A stretch of DNA of 31,414 nt. Origin: Gammaproteobacteria bacterium UBA6173 (lineage in GTDB: Bacteria > Pseudomonadota > Gammaproteobacteria > Pseudomonadales > Pseudohongiellaceae). The notes beneath the pieces are model-generated. The model saw only the letters and a program-made list of their open reading frames with translations, ran no database searches and had not been told where the DNA came from. The stretch spans positions 17,112-48,525 of the forward strand of contig DITX01000017.1 in assembly GCA_002422225.1 (NCBI GenBank). The letters run 5' to 3'. Below are positions 7,487-15,049 of this stretch, piece by piece (position 1 is the first letter of the stretch; the number at the start of each line of letters is the position of its first letter). A program made the position numbers and the translations under genes.

Positions 7487-7913
7487 CGCGCTTTACCACT
7501 GCACTGCTGGTTAATACTGGTTTTCCATCTACCTCAATGATGGCTCTGACAAATATCAGAGAACCGCCTTTGCGGATGACTTCACCGCGACCGATCACTA
7601 GGTCTCCGTCAAAGGCGGGACCAATAAACTCATTGTTGCAGGTCACGGTTACCACGGCTTCGTGGCTGCCGCCAATCGCCGCGATACACAATGTGTAGTC
7701 GGCAAACATCATCAGAATGCCGCCATGCAGGGTTTTATGCGCATTGCAGTTTTCTGGTCTGACTCTGAATGCGGTAGTAACCGACTCGGTCTGCCCGGCG
7801 GCATCAACAGCAAAAAAGAACGGCCCGTTGTGGTCTTCGGCACAATCGCCCTTCCAGTGCTGGAAATGCTCTGGTATGCCATATGCTTGCGGGGTAATGT
7901 CTTTGGTACTCAC
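7467..7913 (-). CDS. PaaI-type hotdog-fold thioesterase
   Basis: A 148-aa hotdog-fold acyl-CoA thioesterase of the PaaI/4HBT class, probably hydrolysing acyl- or aryl-CoA in the cytoplasm. The characteristic helix motif NAHKTLHGGILMMFADYT is present near residues 57-74, followed by the strand pattern VTVTCNNEFIGPAFDGDLV. The GTG start at 7913 follows directly after the TGA of the upstream lipoprotein gene, with AAGGA about 10 bases before it, so the two are translationally linked. It is the last gene of the leftward unit patatin-lipoprotein-thioesterase. The 3' end overlaps the convergent amidohydrolase gene by 20 bases. The physiological substrate cannot be read from the sequence. Confidence 0.85.
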   Translation of the reverse strand: MSTKDITPQAYGIPEHFQHWKGDCAEDHNGPFFFAVDAAGQTESVTTAFRVRPENCNAHKTLHGGILMMFADYTLCIAAIGGSHEAVVTVTCNNEFIGPAFDGDLVIGRGEVIRKGGSLIFVRAIIEVDGKPVLTSSAVVKRVKRRES

Positions 7914-8096
7914 TCAGTCTTTTTCCTTGTTACCATCATCTGTCACCACATCGATTGCAGCGCCAGCCACCTTAAAAGGTACTTTTGCCACTTCCAGAGT
8001 AATATCCACCGCGGTGCCAACCACCGTTCCCAGGCATGCCGTCAGCAGCATCAGAAGCGCACCCAGAAAAAAATACCGCAGCCATGCTGTTTTCAT
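7914..8096 (-). CDS. Small lipoprotein (60 aa)
   Basis: A 60-aa predicted lipoprotein. A positively charged start (MKTAWLR) and a hydrophobic stretch end in the lipobox LTAC with the acylated Cys at position 21. The mature 40 residues, LGTVVGTAVDITLEVAKVPF followed by KVAGAAIDVVTDD, are small and mostly amphipathic with a charged end. Similar tiny lipoproteins with a VPFKV core are widespread in Gammaproteobacteria, with no known function. It lies 36 bases after the patatin-like gene, and its stop touches the GTG of the thioesterase, so it is part of the same transcription unit. The ribosome binding site is weak. Confidence 0.7.
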   Translation of the reverse strand: MKTAWLRYFFLGALLMLLTACLGTVVGTAVDITLEVAKVPFKVAGAAIDVVTDDGNKEKD

Positions 8097-8132
8097 ATCA
8101 ACACTCTACTTTCACTGCTGATCAATGAAGAT

Positions 8133-9230
8133 TCAAATATGGCCACCACGTCGAGCCGTAAATGGCATCACTTTTTCGATACCTTTGCCGTGGTCAACCA
8201 AATCACGCAATTCAGTCGCAAGGCGTTCACTTTCAGCTAACACGTGTTTCCAATAGTCAACGCGCCGCGATTGTGTCATACGACGGAAATCATTTCGATC
8301 CGGAATTTTGCCAAATGGCAAACTTTCAACAAAGGTGCGTGAGGGCGACACCAGCACCACATTATCAAAGTAAACAGGATGGGCGCGTCGCCATGCTGCA
8401 AACTTATCAAACCAGCCTGGCACAATGCCCGCGTAAAAATGCGGGTAGAGCACCAATCCCGGTCGCGTGTTAAAAGGCAAATCAAGGTGGTAGTCGGTAA
8501 TGCCACCGTCGCGATAAATATTATTTTCGCTGCCAGCGACGCCGTGCACCGACTCCATAATCTGTGGAATTGATCCGGTCGCCATCAAAACTTCTCGCAC
8601 GTTGTCTGTGCGCAAAGGTAACCACGATGTTGGCATATCCGTCAGCCAATCCGAATCCGGGCGGTCGAGCGAGTTATAAAAAACGTGGCGCTCAAAAAAC
8701 TGCCGGAGCAACTTGCGACTCACTATATTGGATAGTGCGGCCATCAGCAGACCGGCATTGAGTGGCAGATTTTGGTCGGAACCTACAAGGCGACGTGCAC
8801 GGTCGGCAATCACATAAAGGCGACGTTGCCGGTTGAAGGCAATATCGCTGGCGCCGCTGTCACCCAACATCCAATCCAGCATGCCTCTGGCCTCGCGGCT
8901 GATCTCATGCTTGTCGGGGGCCTCTGAATAAATTTGTCCGGCATACCTGAACGCCAGGCGCTGCAATGCTGACACAGGATCGGAATGCGCGTAACAAGCC
9001 AGTCGCCAGGCCCCTGCCGATGATCCAATCATGCGCAAAGGCTGTTGCCTGTTTTTTTGCAGCTTTGCGCTGAAAAACTCACCCGCCAGATATTTGTCCA
9101 TACCATAGAGCACGAACCATTTTGGACCACCGGACGCACCGGCCAGCCAACTGATGTCATCGGCACGCAAGCCATGTGCCTGGATGTGCCGCAACGCGCT
9201 GGCGCCGGCGATTAGCTGAAGATCAGACAT
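8133..9230 (-). CDS. Patatin-like phospholipase/acyl hydrolase
   Basis: A 365-aa protein with the elements of a patatin Ser-Asp dyad hydrolase: a glycine-rich oxyanion region LAGASGGPKW (residues 29-38), the nucleophile elbow GSSAG (69-73, Ser71) and the Asp motif DGGITDYH (D241). Such enzymes cleave acyl esters in phospholipids or other lipids. No signal peptide or transmembrane helix is evident, so it is probably cytoplasmic or peripheral. ATG 9230 is preceded by AGGAG at a spacing of about 9. It is the first gene of a leftward unit with a lipoprotein and a thioesterase, and diverges from the secreted TPR gene. The natural substrate is not known. Confidence 0.85.
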   Translation of the reverse strand: MSDLQLIAGASALRHIQAHGLRADDISWLAGASGGPKWFVLYGMDKYLAGEFFSAKLQKNRQQPLRMIGSSAGAWRLACYAHSDPVSALQRLAFRYAGQIYSEAPDKHEISREARGMLDWMLGDSGASDIAFNRQRRLYVIADRARRLVGSDQNLPLNAGLLMAALSNIVSRKLLRQFFERHVFYNSLDRPDSDWLTDMPTSWLPLRTDNVREVLMATGSIPQIMESVHGVAGSENNIYRDGGITDYHLDLPFNTRPGLVLYPHFYAGIVPGWFDKFAAWRRAHPVYFDNVVLVSPSRTFVESLPFGKIPDRNDFRRMTQSRRVDYWKHVLAESERLATELRDLVDHGKGIEKVMPFTARRGGHI

Positions 9231-9351
9231 ATGGCTAGCTCCTGGTAATCCTACTCTCGCGGTAAACTGCGACGGATTATAATTAAAACTTATGGGTCAT
9301 CCAGCCAAGTGTGTCACAAATTATTACACCTTCAACATCCTTACTCGTGGT

Positions 9352-9380
9352 TTGATAGCATCAGACATCGTTAGTATTGT
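9352..9380 (+). promoter_or_regulatory. Possible sigma-70 promoter of the TPR protein gene
   Basis: TTGATA (9352-9357), 17 bases, TATTGT (9375-9380), 29 bases before the ATG at 9410. The boxes match 5 of 6 and 4 of 6 consensus positions with ideal spacing. No other good candidate was seen in the 9231-9409 divergent gap. Confidence 0.4.
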
Positions 9381-9409
9381 TACACCACTTTTAAAGCAGG
9401 TTATTGCGT

Positions 9410-10156
9410 ATGAAACCACAATCCGGATTTACTTTCAGAGTCCTCGGACTGAGTCTGGCAATCTGCATGCTCACCGCTGGCCTCACTGCGACCTCTGCGC
9501 TTGCCCAGCAATCGGGCGTTACGCAACAGGAACAGGCGCTGGCGACCACCAATGAACTTGCTCAACGTCACTATCGACGTGCAAATACTTACAACAATCT
9601 CGAACGTTTTGATGAAGCCATCACAGAGTATCAGCTGGCCATCGCGGCTGACCCCAATCTGGCAGACGCCTATCGCAACCTTGCAAACATTTTTCTAAGC
9701 AAAGAACGATTTAATGACGCCATCACCATGCTCGCTCGCTTTATTGCCTTACAAAGCGACGAGCGAAGCACACCACTGGTAGCGTCTTTAAAAACCATTG
9801 GAGAACTGCTGCGCCGAGCGGAACGGTTTGAGGAATCCATTGAATACGACATCCGGGCAATCGCTGCAGATCCACGCGATGAGTCCCAGATACACATCAT
9901 GGCCAACCGCTATGACAATGCCGGCGACTCTGAAAAAGCAATCCGGATTTATGAACAGGCAAGCATTTCAATACCAGACAATGCTTTTATGAACCGCAAT
10001 CTTGGGCGACTGCTGGAGCGTGAAGGTCGTTTGCAGGAAGCGTTGGCACAATATCAACGCGCAGCTGAAACCGATCCGAGTGCACAATACTATCGAGAAC
10101 TGGTTCAGAACATTGAAGCCAGACTGGCGCTGGGCGCAACCGTCGCTCAGGGTTAA
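9410..10156 (+). CDS. Secreted tetratricopeptide-repeat protein
   Basis: A 248-aa exported protein. It has a signal peptide of about 31 residues ending ATSALA|QQ, then several TPR units. The clearest are ANTYNNLERFDEAITEYQLA followed by IAADPN, then AYRNLANIFLSKERFNDAIT, a unit around FEESIEYDIRAIAADP, and FMNRNLGRLLEREGRLQEAL with AETDPS. TPR domains form a superhelix for protein-protein binding, and a periplasmic scaffold role is likely, with partner unknown. ATG 9410 fits GCAGG 9 bases upstream; the in-frame TTG at 9404 is less likely. It is transcribed alone, and its stop codon overlaps the stop of the convergent aminopeptidase gene within a shared TTAA. Confidence 0.8.
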   Translation: MKPQSGFTFRVLGLSLAICMLTAGLTATSALAQQSGVTQQEQALATTNELAQRHYRRANTYNNLERFDEAITEYQLAIAADPNLADAYRNLANIFLSKERFNDAITMLARFIALQSDERSTPLVASLKTIGELLRRAERFEESIEYDIRAIAADPRDESQIHIMANRYDNAGDSEKAIRIYEQASISIPDNAFMNRNLGRLLEREGRLQEALAQYQRAAETDPSAQYYRELVQNIEARLALGATVAQG

Positions 10157-11217
10157 TTCGGCAATGATGCTGGTCTGACCGATAACAAGGTGTTTAGTCG
10201 CTGTCGCCGCTCGCTGTCGGCCATTTTTGATAGCGTCTCGACTTGCCGCAAAAACTCACCAAAATCCTGGTCAGACTCCAGATACAGCTGTTCAAATGCA
10301 GGCACCCAATCAAAATAAGCAGCAACCGTTGCGAGTTTTGCATTATTGATCTCCCCTGCAAACCATCCTGAATAGTAGGCGGAATCCTGATGTTGCGCCC
10401 AATCACGTCGCATCCGGTTAATGATTTGGTCTTTGCCTGCTTGCAACTGTGTTACGCCTGCAGGGCTGGCGTACAGTTCACGTAGTTCAGTACGATAGCT
10501 GCTTACAAACAGCGCAAACCGCTGTTGAACGTCAAGTGCAGTGATGGCTCGTTGGTACTGCTCGGCCTGATGCGGCTCATTTAACCAGCGACGCAAACCT
10601 TCACGCTCCACAAAACTTGCAAAGCTCTCGTTGAAGCGGGTATCACCGGGAAGGTAAACGCGTTGATGGGCCAACTCATGAAAGATCAGCCCTGCCAGTT
10701 GTGATTCTGAACGATTCAGCACCGTGGAAGGCAACGGATCCTCAAACCAGCCCAGCGTGGAGTAGGCATCAACACCCCCAACATACACATCCAGCCCCCG
10801 TTGGGCTAGTTTGTCTGCATAACGCTGCGCAGCCTGCTCGGAGAAATAGCCGCGATAGGACACACAACCAGCAATCGGGAAACACCAATTGATCAGATCA
10901 ACCGAGTCCGCCGGCGCCGCAAACACGTTCCATACCAAGTGTTCACGTTGCACATCAACATAACTGGTAAAACTGCCGTCCGAAACCAGTTTCAGCTCTT
11001 GCTCGGCAAACTGCCGTGCAGACTCCACCAAGGTCAAACGCTGACGTAAGTCGCTGTTGGTACCAGAATTGTCGAGCAGTTCACTGATGGGCTGGCGCGC
11101 CAGCAAGATCGCGGCCTGCCCCTGCATTGCCTGCGCATAGAAGTAAACACTGTCACACGCAGACATCACACTGAGCAACCCTGCGAGCGCTAGCAAGCGG
11201 GCAATACGCACAATCAC
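10153..11217 (-). CDS. Lipoprotein zinc aminopeptidase (PF10023 family)
   Basis: A 354-aa predicted lipoprotein of the bacterial aminopeptidase family PF10023. With the GTG start at 11217 the signal peptide is short, with lipobox SVMSAC (Cys21). The zinc-binding motif HELAH (H180, H184) is followed by FNESFASFVEREG with the likely third ligand Glu (about 197). An upstream ATG at 11253 would place a polar extension before the signal peptide, so it is rejected. The chosen start overlaps the TGA of the glutamine cyclotransferase gene in a GTGA, indicating translational coupling. It probably removes N-terminal residues from peptides at the inner face of the outer membrane. Its stop overlaps that of the convergent TPR gene. 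Confidence 0.85.
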   Translation of the reverse strand: MIVRIARLLALAGLLSVMSACDSVYFYAQAMQGQAAILLARQPISELLDNSGTNSDLRQRLTLVESARQFAEQELKLVSDGSFTSYVDVQREHLVWNVFAAPADSVDLINWCFPIAGCVSYRGYFSEQAAQRYADKLAQRGLDVYVGGVDAYSTLGWFEDPLPSTVLNRSESQLAGLIFHELAHQRVYLPGDTRFNESFASFVEREGLRRWLNEPHQAEQYQRAITALDVQQRFALFVSSYRTELRELYASPAGVTQLQAGKDQIINRMRRDWAQHQDSAYYSGWFAGEINNAKLATVAAYFDWVPAFEQLYLESDQDFGEFLRQVETLSKMADSERRQRLNTLLSVRPASLPN

Positions 11218-12011
11218 CTGGGCACCAGCTCGATTTCGAACATGTGCGCCCACAGTTTGCCGGTCACGATCAGTTGACGGGTTTCCTCGTTCCAGGCGAT
11301 GCCATTGAGCACCGCATCGCGACCACCGGTTTGTGTCTGATCTGCCAATCCGGTTAGATCAATGATACCCGACACCTGCCCGCTATCCGGATCAATACGG
11401 ACGATTTGCTGGCTCATCCAGACGTTAGCCCAGATTTCGCCATCAATAAACTCAAGCTCATTGAGTTGAAACACTGGCTGATTATTGAGTCGAACATCAA
11501 TCTGCTTTTCGGGAACAAAGGTCTCCGGATTGATAAAAAACAGCTGATCCGACCCATCACTCAGAATCAGGTGCTCTCCATTCCAGGTGAGCCCCCAGCC
11601 TTCCCGCGGCCAATAATGCGATGTAATCGGGGCGAGTGTGTCAGGTTCGTACACAAACACCATATTCTCACGCCAGGTAAGCTGGAAGATCTGCTCATTG
11701 GCAACCGCTATGCCCTCTCCAAAATAACGGGATGCCAAGGGGCGGCTACTGAGGACCTTGCCTGTTTCAAGATCCAGCTGCATCAAAGCCGACTGGCCGT
11801 TTCTGCCCGTGCCTTCATAAAGTACACCGTTATGAAACAGCAGGCCTTGTGTAAAAAACTGAGGATTGTGCGGGTAAGTCTTGATCACCCGGTAATCATA
11901 AACGGGCAATTCATCTGCACTTGTCTGGGCCAGGATTGCGGACGCCGGCAACAGGCAAACCAAGGTGAGCGATAACGCCAATATTCGCCGATGAATTTGC
12001 ACAAACAACAT
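11214..12011 (-). CDS. Glutaminyl-peptide cyclotransferase (plant/bacterial beta-propeller type)
   Basis: A 265-aa secreted enzyme that converts N-terminal Gln to pyroglutamate. It has a signal peptide of about 28 residues ending ASAILA|Q. The five-bladed propeller family signatures run in order: FTQGLLFHNGVLYEGTG, RYFGEGIAV, QLTWRENMVFVYE, EGWGLTWNGEHLILSDGS, LNELEFIDGEIWANVW, IDLTGL, VLNGIAWNEETRQLIVTGK and MFEIELVPR. ATG 12011 is chosen because GGAG lies 9 bases upstream. A longer frame up to 12116 would read through the divergent HIT gene and add non-signal sequence. The stop overlaps the start of the aminopeptidase gene by four bases (GTGA). Together the pair suggests processing of peptide N-termini in the periplasm. 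Confidence 0.9.
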   Translation of the reverse strand: MLFVQIHRRILALSLTLVCLLPASAILAQTSADELPVYDYRVIKTYPHNPQFFTQGLLFHNGVLYEGTGRNGQSALMQLDLETGKVLSSRPLASRYFGEGIAVANEQIFQLTWRENMVFVYEPDTLAPITSHYWPREGWGLTWNGEHLILSDGSDQLFFINPETFVPEKQIDVRLNNQPVFQLNELEFIDGEIWANVWMSQQIVRIDPDSGQVSGIIDLTGLADQTQTGGRDAVLNGIAWNEETRQLIVTGKLWAHMFEIELVPR

Positions 12012-12067
12012 GTTATGTTTCTCCGCGGCTGCATGCCGTGTAGCCAGTCTAAGCAGGAGATCAATCG

Positions 12068-12415
12068 ATGACAAGCCAATGTCTGTTCTGCCGCATAGCG
12101 GCCGGCGAAATTCCATCCACCGAAGTCTACAGCAACACTAATGTTTATGCCTTCCGTGACATCAATCCAGCGGCACCGCAGCATATTCTGGTCATTCCCA
12201 GAAAACACCTGCACAGCTTGAATGACGCTTCACCCGACGATCAAGCCCTGCTTGGCGAACTGTTACTGACAGCCAGACACGTCGCTGATCAACAAGGATT
12301 TGCTGACGATGGTTACCGCGTCGTTATTAATACCGGCGAACACGGTGGCCAGACGGTATTTCATATACACGTGCATGTGCTCAGCGGTCGACACTTGAGC
12401 TGGCCTCCGGGCTAA
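12068..12415 (+). CDS. HIT-family nucleotide hydrolase (HinT-like)
   Basis: A 115-aa histidine-triad protein, most likely a purine nucleoside phosphoramidase like HinT. It starts CLFCRIAAGEIPS and carries the core VIPRKH, the substrate loop GEHGGQTVFH and the triad HIHVH (H99, H101, H103), ending GRHLSWPPG as in HinT. AGGAG precedes the ATG at a good spacing. The gene diverges from the glutamine cyclotransferase gene with 56 bases between starts. Its last 35 bases overlap the 3' end of convergent mtnA. Confidence 0.92.
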   Translation: MTSQCLFCRIAAGEIPSTEVYSNTNVYAFRDINPAAPQHILVIPRKHLHSLNDASPDDQALLGELLLTARHVADQQGFADDGYRVVINTGEHGGQTVFHIHVHVLSGRHLSWPPG

Positions 12416-13505
12416 GCGCCCGCAAACTGCTCAAACCTGCTGGCGTGGCTGGAAACACGCCCAGCTCAGTAATGATGCCGGTGACAAGTCGGGCGGGCGT
12501 AACATCGAACCCAAAATTGCTGACCCGTGTGCCGGGCGCAGATACTTGAATCTGTCTGATGACGCCGTCACGGTCGCGTCCTTGTACGTGTGTCACCTCG
12601 TCAGCCGAACGCTCTTCGATGGGGATCTCACTGATACCATCAAAACTTGAAAAATCCACTGTCGACAGGGGTAGCGCTGCATAAAAGGGAATGCCGTTAT
12701 CGTGCGCGGCAAGTGCTTTAAGGTAAGTACCGATTTTATTACAGACATCACCTGACGCCGTGGTTCGATCGCTGCCTACCAGGCACACATCAACCAGCCC
12801 ATGCTGCATCAAGTGTCCGCCCGCATTGTCCACGACCAGTGTGTGCGCAATCTGGCTACGCCCTAGCTCCCATGCCGTGAGCGAGGCGCCCTGATTTCGT
12901 GGTCGTGTTTCATCTACCCACACATGTACCGGCAGCCCGGCAAGTTTAGCCTTGTAGACCGGTGCCAAGGCAGTGCCCCACGCGCTGGTAGCCAGCCAGC
13001 CGGCATTGCAGTGCGTCAGCACATTCAGCACTGCCCCTGCGCCTTGTCGCGCCTGTTTTTGCTGAAAAATATCTTGCAGCAATGCCAGACCGTGTTCTCC
13101 TATCGCACTGCAGGCTGCACTATCTTCGTCCAGTAACTGCTGCGCCAGTAACAAGGCTTGTTGCGCGCGCAGCGGCCCAGCCACCTGCTCTAGCGTAGTG
13201 TGCATACGGGCCAAGGCCCAGCGCAAATTGACCGCCGTGGGACGTGTTTTGATCAAGTGCTCACAGGCAGATGCTAATGAACTGGCATCTGCTCTTAATG
13301 ACAGATACACCCCAAACGCTGCTGTAATTCCAATCAATGGCGCGCCACGCACTTTCATGGAGACAATAGCATCAGCAGCTTCTGCCAGCGTATTCAAGCT
13401 CAATACTGAACACTGAAACGGTAACTGGGTCTGATCAATAACCTTCAGACTGCTTTGCTCATAATCAAACCAGAGTGTTCTCTGTTGTTCAGCGCCCGCC
13501 TGCAT
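12381..13505 (-). CDS. mtnA: S-methyl-5-thioribose-1-phosphate isomerase MtnA
   Basis: A 374-aa enzyme of the methionine salvage pathway that converts methylthioribose 1-phosphate to methylthioribulose 1-phosphate. Family motifs are present: MKVRGAPLIGITAAFG, RPTAVNLRWAL, VLTHCNAGWLAT (catalytic Cys), HVWVDETRPRNQGA and CLVGSDRTTASGDVCNKIGT (catalytic Asp). The ATG at 13505 is chosen with AGGA about 10 bases upstream. The frame stays open to 13592, but that part contains a terminator-like hairpin and three 12-base repeats and is unlikely to be coded protein. No other mtn gene is in the window. The 3' end overlaps the convergent HIT gene by 35 bases. Confidence 0.92.
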   Translation of the reverse strand: MQAGAEQQRTLWFDYEQSSLKVIDQTQLPFQCSVLSLNTLAEAADAIVSMKVRGAPLIGITAAFGVYLSLRADASSLASACEHLIKTRPTAVNLRWALARMHTTLEQVAGPLRAQQALLLAQQLLDEDSAACSAIGEHGLALLQDIFQQKQARQGAGAVLNVLTHCNAGWLATSAWGTALAPVYKAKLAGLPVHVWVDETRPRNQGASLTAWELGRSQIAHTLVVDNAGGHLMQHGLVDVCLVGSDRTTASGDVCNKIGTYLKALAAHDNGIPFYAALPLSTVDFSSFDGISEIPIEERSADEVTHVQGRDRDGVIRQIQVSAPGTRVSNFGFDVTPARLVTGIITELGVFPATPAGLSSLRALSPEASSSVDR

Positions 13506-13521
13506 GACAAACAATTCCTGT

Positions 13522-13557
13522 AGTCCTTGAAAACGCCCCTGAAAAAGTCCCTGAAAT
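13522..13557 (-). repeat. Three 12-base imperfect direct repeats upstream of mtnA
   Basis: Read on the minus strand the units are ATTTCAGGGACT, TTTTCAGGGGCG and TTTTCAAGGACT, each carrying a Shine-Dalgarno-like AGG core. They lie between the hairpin at 13559-13584 and the mtnA start. If read in the extended mtnA frame they would encode FQGLFQGRFQGL. Their role is unknown. Confidence 0.6.
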
Positions 13558-13558
13558 G

Positions 13559-13584
13559 CAAAACGCACCATCAGGTGCGTTTTG
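13559..13584 (-). terminator. Strong hairpin between exbD and mtnA, probable terminator or attenuator
   Basis: An 11-bp perfect stem, CAAAACGCACC (13559-13569) and GGTGCGTTTTG (13574-13584), with a 4-base loop. On the minus strand the distal arm ends in TTTT. It lies 27 bases after the exbD stop and 54 bases before the mtnA start, so it probably ends the exbD transcript or attenuates entry into mtnA. Confidence 0.6.
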
Positions 13585-13610
13585 GGTGTCAAACAATGTA
13601 CCTAGATGAA

Positions 13611-14027
13611 TTATGGCTCTACGATAGAAATAGCGGAGATACCTGCCTGTCGCGCCGCATCCATAATCATGACCAGCGTATTGACGTTTGAGCGCACGTT
13701 TGGACGAATGATCACCGATGCCGCAGGGTTTTCCGCTTTCAGGCGGTCAATGTTTGCACGCAGCTGACTTTCGAGAATCGCGCGTGGCTCACCGTTCAAG
13801 GTAATTTCGTTGTTCTGGCTGATCTCAATCAGGATATTACGCTTTTCGTCATCCTGCTCTGGCGGCGGTTGGTCATTATTTTCGTTACTGGCCGCATCAA
13901 TCGCCTGTTCTGACAGGAATGTTGCAGTCACAACAAAGAAGATCAAAAGAATGAATACCACGTCCAGCATTGGGGTCAGGTCAATGTTGCCTTCATCCTT
14001 TTTTCTACTGCCACCTAGCTTTTTCAT
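13611..14027 (-). CDS. exbD: ExbD/TolR-type biopolymer transport protein (orphan)
   Basis: A 138-aa inner-membrane protein with one N-terminal transmembrane helix (about residues 22-40, LDVVFILLIFFVVTATFL) and a periplasmic domain. The motif NIDLTPMLDVVF holds the proton-path Asp (D22). The periplasmic start is a Gln/Asn/Pro/acid-rich linker (residues 45-62), followed by the globular ILIEISQNNEITLNG and SVIIRPNVRSNVNTLVMIMD segments. In TonB or Tol systems ExbD/TolR works with ExbB/TolQ to use the proton gradient. Here no exbB, tonB or receptor gene is adjacent, so the partner must be elsewhere. ATG 14027 has only a weak ribosome binding site. Confidence 0.88.
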   Translation of the reverse strand: MKKLGGSRKKDEGNIDLTPMLDVVFILLIFFVVTATFLSEQAIDAASNENNDQPPPEQDDEKRNILIEISQNNEITLNGEPRAILESQLRANIDRLKAENPAASVIIRPNVRSNVNTLVMIMDAARQAGISAISIVEP

Positions 14028-14170
14028 TATTATCTACCACTTGATTGTCAATATTTGATTAGGTATGCAATTCAGGCCACCCGAACCCAAGTATACCCGA
14101 ATAATGTTTCATCACAACAGCCGGAATGCAGCTTGATTAAAATTTCCGCGCTGAAGGCTTGATGACATAC

Positions 14171-14211
14171 AAAAAAGCCGGCGACAGCATTTGCTTCGAC
14201 CCGCCTTTTTT
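14171..14211 (-). terminator. Rho-independent terminator downstream of the TetR gene
   Basis: AAAAAAGCCGGCG at 14171-14183 and CCCGCCTTTTTT at 14200-14211 form an imperfect stem with an inner AGC/GCT pair. Read on the minus strand it ends in six T, about 45 bases after the tetR-type stop at 14255. It could also work in the other direction. The rest of the 14028-14254 gap shows no gene. Confidence 0.55.
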
Positions 14212-14254
14212 ATCAACAGCAGCGATACCTGCTAGTCTGCGGATCTCCGGGTGC

Positions 14255-14842
14255 TCAAGACCGCACTGATTTCAGTGTGAAAGTGATAATTTCCGCCAAC
14301 TGTTTACCGGCTTTTCCTTCGCGAGAATGAACACGCAGGCCACTTAACAAGTTCATCAGCACGTCGGCTGCCAGTTCAGCGCTCAGGCCGTTTGCCAACT
14401 CACCTGCCTTTTCGGCATCCTTCAGACGCTTGAGCAGGGCTTTACGGATAACACTGTAATAATTTTTCAGCAGTTTCTGGATTTCTTTGTCGTAGTTAAT
14501 ACTTTCACAGAACGAATTGACAATCAGACAACCCATGCTGCGACGTTTGTTACTGGTTCCAACAACGGTGAGGTCAAAGTATTTGCTGATTGCTGCCCAG
14601 GTAGACAATTGTTCATTGTTCAAACTGGCTGCCAGTTCACCATCAACCTGTTTGCTGTAGTGTTCAAGGCATGACTTAAAAAACGCATCCTTGTCACCAA
14701 ACGAGTTGTACAGCGTACCGCGATTGATACCGGTGACATCCAACAATTTTTGTACTGAGCTGGCTTGGAAACCTTCTCGCCAGAATTGTTCCATGGCATT
14801 GGTCAGTACATCTTCGTAAACAAACTCTACGGGTCTTGCCAT
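14255..14842 (-). CDS. TetR/AcrR-family transcriptional regulator
   Basis: A 195-aa DNA-binding repressor. The N-terminal helix-turn-helix spans roughly residues 8-55: VLTNAMEQFWREGFQASSVQ, then DVTGINRGTLYNSFGDKDAFF, the typical TetR recognition helix sequence. The all-helical C-terminal ligand domain contains SMGCLIVNS and an amphipathic dimer region. The ligand and targets are unknown. The gene stands alone between exbD and DUF445, all on the minus strand, with about 200 bases of AT-rich DNA upstream that may contain its own operator. The ATG at 14842 has a poor ribosome binding site. Confidence 0.9.
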   Translation of the reverse strand: MARPVEFVYEDVLTNAMEQFWREGFQASSVQKLLDVTGINRGTLYNSFGDKDAFFKSCLEHYSKQVDGELAASLNNEQLSTWAAISKYFDLTVVGTSNKRRSMGCLIVNSFCESINYDKEIQKLLKNYYSVIRKALLKRLKDAEKAGELANGLSAELAADVLMNLLSGLRVHSREGKAGKQLAEIITFTLKSVRS

Positions 14843-14935
14843 AATTATTCACACGCTCTTTATTGAATGGATTTAAAACAAAAACGGATATTCACAGCTG
14901 TCTTTCTAAAATTTATATATGCAGCAGTGAGATAC

Positions 14936-14949
14936 GTCTGATTCTAGAC
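14936..14949. promoter_or_regulatory. Short inverted repeat upstream of the TetR gene, possible operator
   Basis: GTCT-N6-AGAC overlaps a possible minus-strand -10 box TAGAAT (14946-14941) with a weak -35 TTGAAA (14967-14962, spacing 15). TetR-type regulators often bind such repeats in their own promoter. The arms are only four bases long, so this is a weak call. The rest of 14843-15049 holds nothing I can recognise. Confidence 0.2.
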
Positions 14950-15049
14950 CATTGAGACAACTTTCAAGGTCAAATGATACAAAATGCCACAAAATTACGG
15001 ACCACAACTGCGTTTACCAGCATTTATGTCAATAAACACAACTTAACGT

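Noticed and set aside
13506..13592. N-terminal extension of MtnA (29 residues)
   Set aside because: It would translate the hairpin and 12-base repeats, and the start at 13505 has a ribosome binding site and fits the family length.
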